Positions 58,881-64,000 of a stretch of 64,000 nt of DNA are shown here, one piece after another. Position 1 is the first letter of the stretch; the number at the start of each line of letters is the position of its first letter. The notes below the pieces were generated by a model, which had not been told where the DNA came from, did no database searches, and saw only the letters and a program-made list of their open reading frames with translations. The translations under genes were made by a program, and so were the position numbers. The stretch is from Orobanche coerulescens (Eukaryota > Streptophyta > Magnoliopsida > Lamiales > Orobanchaceae). The stretch is from the NCBI GenBank assembly GCA_033398695.1, contig CM065816.1:132281358-132345357 (forward strand), read 5' to 3'.

Positions 58881-59094
58881 TAGCGTATGCTATGCTCTGA
58901 AGCTTACGTCTGCTAACGAGCACGGTTAACGTACACTACATTTGGTACGTAACATACGTTACATCATCAGACAAGTCAGTCGACTGATCAGAGAGGAACT
59001 GGCGATACATGGTTAGCGTACGCTAGACTTCGTAGCTTATGTACGCTAACGAGTAGGTTTAACATACGCTACAAAGGATATGTAAGGTACGTTA
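58881..59094. promoter_or_regulatory. Two further palindrome quartets in element D
   Basis: Sites at 58881, 58904, 58927, 58950 and at 59014, 59037, 59060, 59083, all steps exactly 23 bp. More copies are degenerate here (TTACGTCTGCTA, TAACGTACACTA), but the register is kept. They lie downstream of the TATA box. Confidence 0.88.
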
Positions 59095-59351
59095 TGCATG
59101 TCAGACAGGACACATTTTTTGAACTTCCGACTGTAATTTGGATTGTTAGATGTTCTTACGACATGATATGAACTCCGTATTATTTCTTTTATTTAAGGTT
59201 CGAGCTTTGCTACGTGATTGATCGAAGGGGCGACCTTCGAGTGTTTTGATATTCGTGGAAGTATTATTCTTGTCATCTAATCGAGGCAAGTACTTTAATT
59301 GTTCTATGTATTGATGTTATACATATTGTTTTGCATATATGTCATTGTATG

Positions 59352-59481
59352 TCCACCTCGTGTTGGTCCGACGGGATCATCGGGGGATCTATGCTAGCGT
59401 GCGCTGGATCATCAGACGGGTTTTTCCACCACGGGTTGGTCTGACGGGATCATCGTGGGTTCTAGGCAGTGAATGCTGGAT
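59352..59481. repeat. Two-copy repeat in element D LTR
   Basis: Two units built on GTTGGTCCGACGGGATCATC and GCTGGATCATCAGACGGG, at a position corresponding to the short repeats in the other Tekay-type LTRs. Confidence 0.7.
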
Positions 59482-60023
59482 CGTCGGAATTACTATGTGT
59501 ATGTTGTGATATCATGTTGTGATTATCATTTGTGTATGTTATTTATGAGTTTCCCTTAGTAGGAGACTCGTTGGTATATTGTCAATTATGTTATTATTAT
59601 TCTTCGTGAAATGTTGAATAATATGTTGTGGTACTTGTACTAGCATCGTTGTTCTAACCCCTTCGGGGGTAAATATTTGTTTATGTTCAGGATCAATTAG
59701 AGAAGGGAAACAACCACTGGAGCTGCATGACGACGAGGGTGGAGTGATGTTTCGGACGGGTTTATTTGTCTGTTGTTTGTATCGTTTTAATAAGTACTCG
59801 AGTACGTCATCGTTTGTGATATTTGAATTTGGTGATGTATTGATATTCTTCCTTTAGATAATTGTATTCTCGGTATTGGCTTAGAACTGTTGTATTTTAT
59901 TTCAGTTACTTTCATATATTGGTATCTGTTATTGTCTTTTTATGTCTCCAGCCTTGTAAATTCTTATGTAAAGGATTTATGGCGCTGTAATATTCCTGAA
60001 TATATCGGGGGTGTTACAGAATA

Positions 60024-60035
60024 TGGTATCAGAGC
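60024..60035 (+). other. Primer-binding site of element D
   Basis: TGGTATCAGAGC, the exact plant initiator-Met-tRNA site, five bases after the LTR. Confidence 0.95.
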
Positions 60036-60253
60036 TAAGATTATGGATATCTTGGCCATTGGGTTAAAATAGGGGTCATATATGTCTTTTGAGGTAACCG
60101 GCCGTGAATAACATCACTGTACTGCCTACGTCTTCGTGCAAACGATGGTTGTAAGTTCCTAAACTCTATCTAGTCTTTTACCTGTTATACCTCTTTATAC
60201 TTGAACACTTGAACGAAATTATTTCCTGTATATTGAGTATTTATGCTTACAGT

Positions 60254-61431
60254 ATGTTGAGAGGTGGACATGGACGTGGTCGCGGTCGCGGACGCGGAAG
60301 AAGGAATGCTGAAAGAGAAGCTTCGCCTTCTAATCAGGCTAGCCATAGCTCAGGCGAGCCACAAAGATCTATTAATAATGAACCGGAACCTGCTGTGCCC
60401 GAAATCCTTCGTCAGGTGGTTAATCATATGACTCAGTTTTCCCAGGTCGTGGACCGAATGCAGGTGGCAGTAGGATTACAACAGGGAGATCGACAGCAAG
60501 GTATCCCGGACATAGGAAATAGAGGCGACCGATGGTTGCGAGAGGTGGCGAAGATGCAATCACCCAAATTCGACGGATTTTCTGAGACACCAACGTGGGA
60601 TCATTGGTTAAAAGAACTGGAGAAAATTTTTTCCGGGATTAATTGCCCTGACGACCGGAGAGCCTCTATTGCTCAGTACTTTCTGATAGGGGAAGCATCC
60701 GAGTGGTGGGAATCCATCCGGCCTGTAGATCATGATGTTGACTGGGTAGAATTTAAATTGATGATGGAAGCTAAGTACTGCCCTCGTCCGGTGAGGGAAG
60801 CCAAAGTTCGGGAGTTTTTCTCCGCTCAACCTTCGGATGTGCCAATATCTCAGGCGATTAAGACATTTAACCAGCAGCTGGCATTTGTTCGACATCTGGT
60901 CAGAACAGATGCAGAAATGATGATCCATTTTGATATGAGAATGAAACCATAAATTCAGAGGTACATGTTCGGTTCTGAATGTACCACTCTCCGTCAATAT
61001 CAGGATAAAGCATTGGCGTATGAAATCAAGGAAGCAGCAATGGAGAAGTTTGCAGAATCCAAGAAGCAAAAAGTCTCCGGTAGTTTCATGGAGCACAAGA
61101 GTGGTGGGAGCCTCAAGGCCCAGCCATCCTTTCATTCTTTCAACAAACCTACGCACCCATGTAAGAGCGGAAAGAACTTCGAAGTAGCATCAGCCACGAC
61201 AGATGTAACTAGAAAGTGCTTTAACTGTGCCCAGATGGGGCACTATCGAAAAAAATGCCCCCTACATGCCGTGACTTGTTTTGATTGTGGTCGAGAGGGA
61301 CATAGTGCGGTGTTCTATGAAGAGGCTGCAAAGTATTTTAGAGCCCATCCATCACAGCCAGTTCAAAAGGAATCCAGTATCCAACAGATGCACCAAAGTG
61401 TTCAGCTACCCCAGAATTTTGGTCGCGGATG
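60254..61431 (+). pseudogene. gag of element D
   Basis: ATG at 60254 (MLRGGHGRGRGRGRGRRN). The capsid-like part has TWDHWLKELEKIFSGINCPD, IAQYFLIGEASEWWESI and FKLMMEAKYCP. TAA at 60950 interrupts it. In the same frame follow ALAYEIKEAAMEKFAESKKQ and two knuckles. The first, CFNCAQMGHYRKKC, is intact; the second, CFDCGREGHSAVFY, has lost its last cysteine. TGA near 61429 stops the frame before protease. Confidence 0.9.
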
Positions 61432-61489
61432 AGGCAGAAGACAGTGGGACCGAAAGGGGACATCGAGTGCCAGATCCGTTCCCCCACAT

Positions 61490-61915
61490 TTGTACGAGAT
61501 GAGGAGAACAGACGATCAGGATGCTGCTGTCGCATCAGGTACTCTTCAGATCCTTTCACAGCCAGTTAGCGTTTTATTCGATACAGGAGCTACGCATTCA
61601 TTTATATCCTTGTCTTGTGTAAATCGTTTGAATATTTCTGGTTTTCATAATTGTGAGCCTTATGTTGTGGGTTTACCGAGTGGAGAGAGGATTGTGGGAA
61701 ATTTAGAAACTAGAGATTTCCCTATATCATTTGGAGGCAAAGAGTGGCCCTCAAATCTGATTGTGATAGAAATGCAAGGAGACGACCTGATACTCCGAGA
61801 TGATTGGCTTAATCGATATGGAGCTGTTGTAAACTACCGAAAGAGGAATAACTCAGTGATAGCTGATTATGGTTCCGAAATACTGTTTGAAGGATGGAAA
61901 CCAGGAAGGTCATGA
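61490..61915 (+). pseudogene. Aspartic protease of element D
   Basis: In frame with gag. SGTLQILSQPVSVLF leads to the active site DTGATHSFIS (intact), then VGLPSGERIVGNLE and ILRDDWLNRYG. The motif before DWL reads RD, while element B has GI. It ends in TGA at 61913. Confidence 0.9.
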
Positions 61916-63196
61916 AAGATGATCAAGGCAATGAAAGCTGTCAAATTATTGAAATAGGGTTGTACCAGATACTAGTGCTATGCAATGAATAAAGACGGAA
62001 AAGTAGAACTCTCATCTATTCCTGTTGTGCACGAATTTCTGGATGTGTTTCCTGACGAATTACCTAGACTACCTCCATGACGGGTTGTAGAATTCACCAT
62101 CGAACTGGAACTAGGAGCTACACCAATTTCTAAGGCACCGTATCGTATGGCACCTATTGAGATGTATGAATTGAAGAAGCAACTGGAAGAGTTACTGGAC
62201 AAAGGCTATATCCAGCCAAGCGTTTCGCCCTGGGGTGCACCAGTTCTTTTTGTTCGGAAGAAGGATGGATCGCTTCGATTGTGTATTGACTATCGAGAGC
62301 TGAACAAGCTGACAATCAAGAACAAGTATCTGTTGCCACAGATTGATGATTTGTTTGACCAGTTGCAAGGAGCAACAGTGTTTTATAAGATTGATCTCAG
62401 GTCGGGATATCATCAGTTGAGGATTAAGGAATCTGATGTTCCAAAATCAGCGTTCAGAACTCACTACGGACACTATGATTTTGTAGTGATGCCGTTTGGT
62501 CTCACTAACGCACCTGCTGTATTCATGCAATTGATGAACCGAGTGTTCATAGAGTATTTGGACAAGTTTGTGGTTGTGTTCATTGATGACATTCTGGTGT
62601 ATTCTAAGAGCCCGAAAGAGCATGCGCAACATTTGCGGAATGTTCTAGACCTTCTTAGAAACGAGCAATTGTACGTTAAGCTTTCTAAGTGTAAATTCTG
62701 GCTAAAGGAAGTAATGTTCCTCAGTCATGTGGTATCAGCAGAAGGAGTCCGAGTAGATCCCCAGAAAATCGAAGCAATTATGAATTGGAAGTCTCCTAAG
62801 AACATGAAAGAAGTCCGAAGTTTCTTAGGACTTGCTGGGTATTATCGTCGGTTCGTGGAAGGGCTTTCCAAAATTACCCGCCCACTTACTCGACTACTGC
62901 AGAAAACCCAAAAGTTTGAGTGGAATGAGATGTGACAGAATAGCTTTTATGAATTGAAGAATAGATTGACGACGACAATTTTAGCACTCCCACAGGGAAC
63001 TAGAGGATTCATAGTTTACAGTGATGCTTCGAACCAAGGACTCGGATGTGTATTGATGCAGAATGAGAAGGTGATCTCCTATGCATCACGACAGCTGAAA
63101 CCTTATGAAGTGAATTACCCAACGCATGATTTGGAGCTGGCAGCAGTAGATTTTGCTTTGAAAATCTGGAGACACTACCTGTACGGGACTCACTGA
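61916..63196 (+). pseudogene. Reverse transcriptase and start of RNase H, element D
   Basis: Same frame throughout, with stops near 61957, 61969 and 62078-62080 before the core and at 62933 and 63194. The core is well kept: [72 protein letters not shown] and catalytic [10 protein letters not shown] with both aspartates. RNase H begins [10 protein letters not shown] and [20 protein letters not shown]. Confidence 0.92.
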
Positions 63197-64000
63197 CAAA
63201 TCTTTACGGATCACAAGAGTCTCAAATACATCTTCAGTCAGAAAGAGTTGAACATGTGGCAAAGGAGATGGCTGGAACTGATTAAGGACTACGACTTGGA
63301 GATTCTTTATCATCCAGGCAAAGCAAATGTAGTGGTCAATTCACTTAGCCCCAAGCATGTTTATATTCAGATGCTGGAGACTATGACCTCCCAACCCGGC
63401 ATTCCACGAGAATTGATTCGCGAAGGAATTGAAGTATGCTTGCAAAGAGTCCAAGGACAACTCTATGTGATGGAAATAACTTCATCATTAACCGTAGAAA
63501 TCAAATCTAAGCAATTAGATGATCCTCTGATGATTCGGTTGCGTGATGAAGTGAACAAGGGAAAAGCCCCAGGATTTGTAATTCATGATAATGGAGTCTT
63601 GGGATTTCAGAACCGACTTTGCATTCCCGATGTCGATGTTCTGAAGCACAATTATGAAGGAAGCTCACAGCATGCCCTATTCTATCCACCCGGGCACTAG
63701 TGAGATGTATAAGGACCTGAAGCAGAACTTCTGGTGGGGCAACATGAAGAAAGATGTAGCGTATTATGTCTCAAAATGTTTGACTTGTCAGCAGGTTAAG
63801 ATCGAGCATCAATGACCTGCCGGAATGCTGAAGCCGCTCCCAATTCCTGAATGGAAGTGGGAGGACATATCGATGGACTTTATCACTAATATGCCGAGAA
63901 CCAAGATAGGAATGAACATGATTTGGGTGATAGTTGATCGTCTAACTAAATCGGCTCATTTTCTAGGCATTAAAGACACTTGGGGACCCGAGAGGTTGGC
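63197..64000 (+). pseudogene. RNase H end and integrase N-terminus, element D (partial)
   Basis: [12 protein letters not shown] and [14 protein letters not shown] end the RNase H; relatives read VADALS, so the conserved aspartate there is lost. A one-base loss near 63650 shifts the frame before the zinc-binding part ([16 protein letters not shown]). TGA at 63813-63815 sits where relatives have arginine. The core starts with MDFITNMPRTK, keeping the first catalytic aspartate, and leaves the window after GPERLA. Confidence 0.9.

Larger units (their letters stand above)
57499..60018 (+). repeat. 5' LTR of element D
   Basis: TGTAATATCCGG to GGTGTTACA, 2520 bp. Palindrome arrays at 57654-58034 and 58881-59094, TATA box at 58049, short two-copy repeat at 59352-59481, and a terminal GGCGCTGTAATAT block. 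Confidence 0.93.
57499..64000 (+). mobile_element. Tekay-like Ty3/gypsy element D, cut by window end
   Basis: 5' LTR 57499-60018, initiator-Met-tRNA primer site at 60024, then gag, protease, reverse transcriptase, RNase H and integrase in one original frame up to the right edge. It lies in an intron of the TNP2-type gene. The 3' LTR and target duplication are not in the window. LTR layout and palindromes pair it with the coding-free element at 5265-14888. Confidence 0.93.

Overview
The window is flowering-plant nuclear DNA from a repeat-rich, probably heavily methylated region. It is almost entirely nested transposable elements, plus one interrupted piece of a host-type gene: a RluA-family RNA pseudouridine synthase with intron-borne exons. 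The evidence for a plant is GT-AG introns, Tekay- and Tat-like Ty3/gypsy retrotransposons, CACTA (En/Spm) and hAT DNA transposons, and initiator-Met-tRNA type primer-binding sites. I cannot name the species. No rRNA, tRNA or CRISPR locus was recognised.

Layout. 1-5264: gene-poor sequence with two small hAT-like elements (3533-4195; 4422-4913 with a perfect 8-bp target duplication). 5265-14888: a coding-free element (LARD-like) with two LTRs of about 3.57 kb, minus strand, duplication TCGTG. 15456-27570: exons of a pseudouridine synthase gene (16146-16761 and 26827-26940), separated by a decayed Tekay-like element (16902-25800, minus strand, duplication GTTTC) in one intron; motifs on both sides hint that the gene piece sits inside a Pack-type transposon. 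27571 to beyond 57498: an autonomous-type CACTA element (CACTA-A) whose left end holds another CACTA (27661-32039, CACTA-B). It carries a ten-exon TnpA-like gene (32841-35933, minus) and the 3' end of a TNP2-type transposase gene (36245-36798 plus 57142-57411, minus).

The TNP2-type gene is split by a pol-less Tat-lineage element (36799-57141, minus, duplication AACTG). That element has gag, a roughly 260-bp tandem array and an antisense gene with its own TATA box and poly(A) signal. It was in turn hit by a solo LTR (40322-41117, duplication GCAGG) and a near-complete Tekay-like element (42869-53576, plus, duplication GGACC). A last Tekay-like element starts at 57499 inside a TNP2 intron and runs off the right edge.

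The most unusual signal lies in the LTRs of the four Tekay-like/related elements. Each carries, in U3, an array of short palindromes at a constant pitch of about 21-24 bp, often in groups of four. The palindrome sequence differs by family (TACGGCCGTA; TAACGTACGTTA/TAGCGTACGCTA and near variants; GTGCCGCGGCAC), but the spacing rule is shared, and the spacers are fixed in length rather than in sequence. In three families a TATA-like sequence follows directly. This looks like a modular promoter architecture. All coding regions of the retroelements are broken by nonsense changes (several of the CGA-to-TGA or CAG-to-TAG kind expected from deamination of methylated cytosine) and frameshifts.
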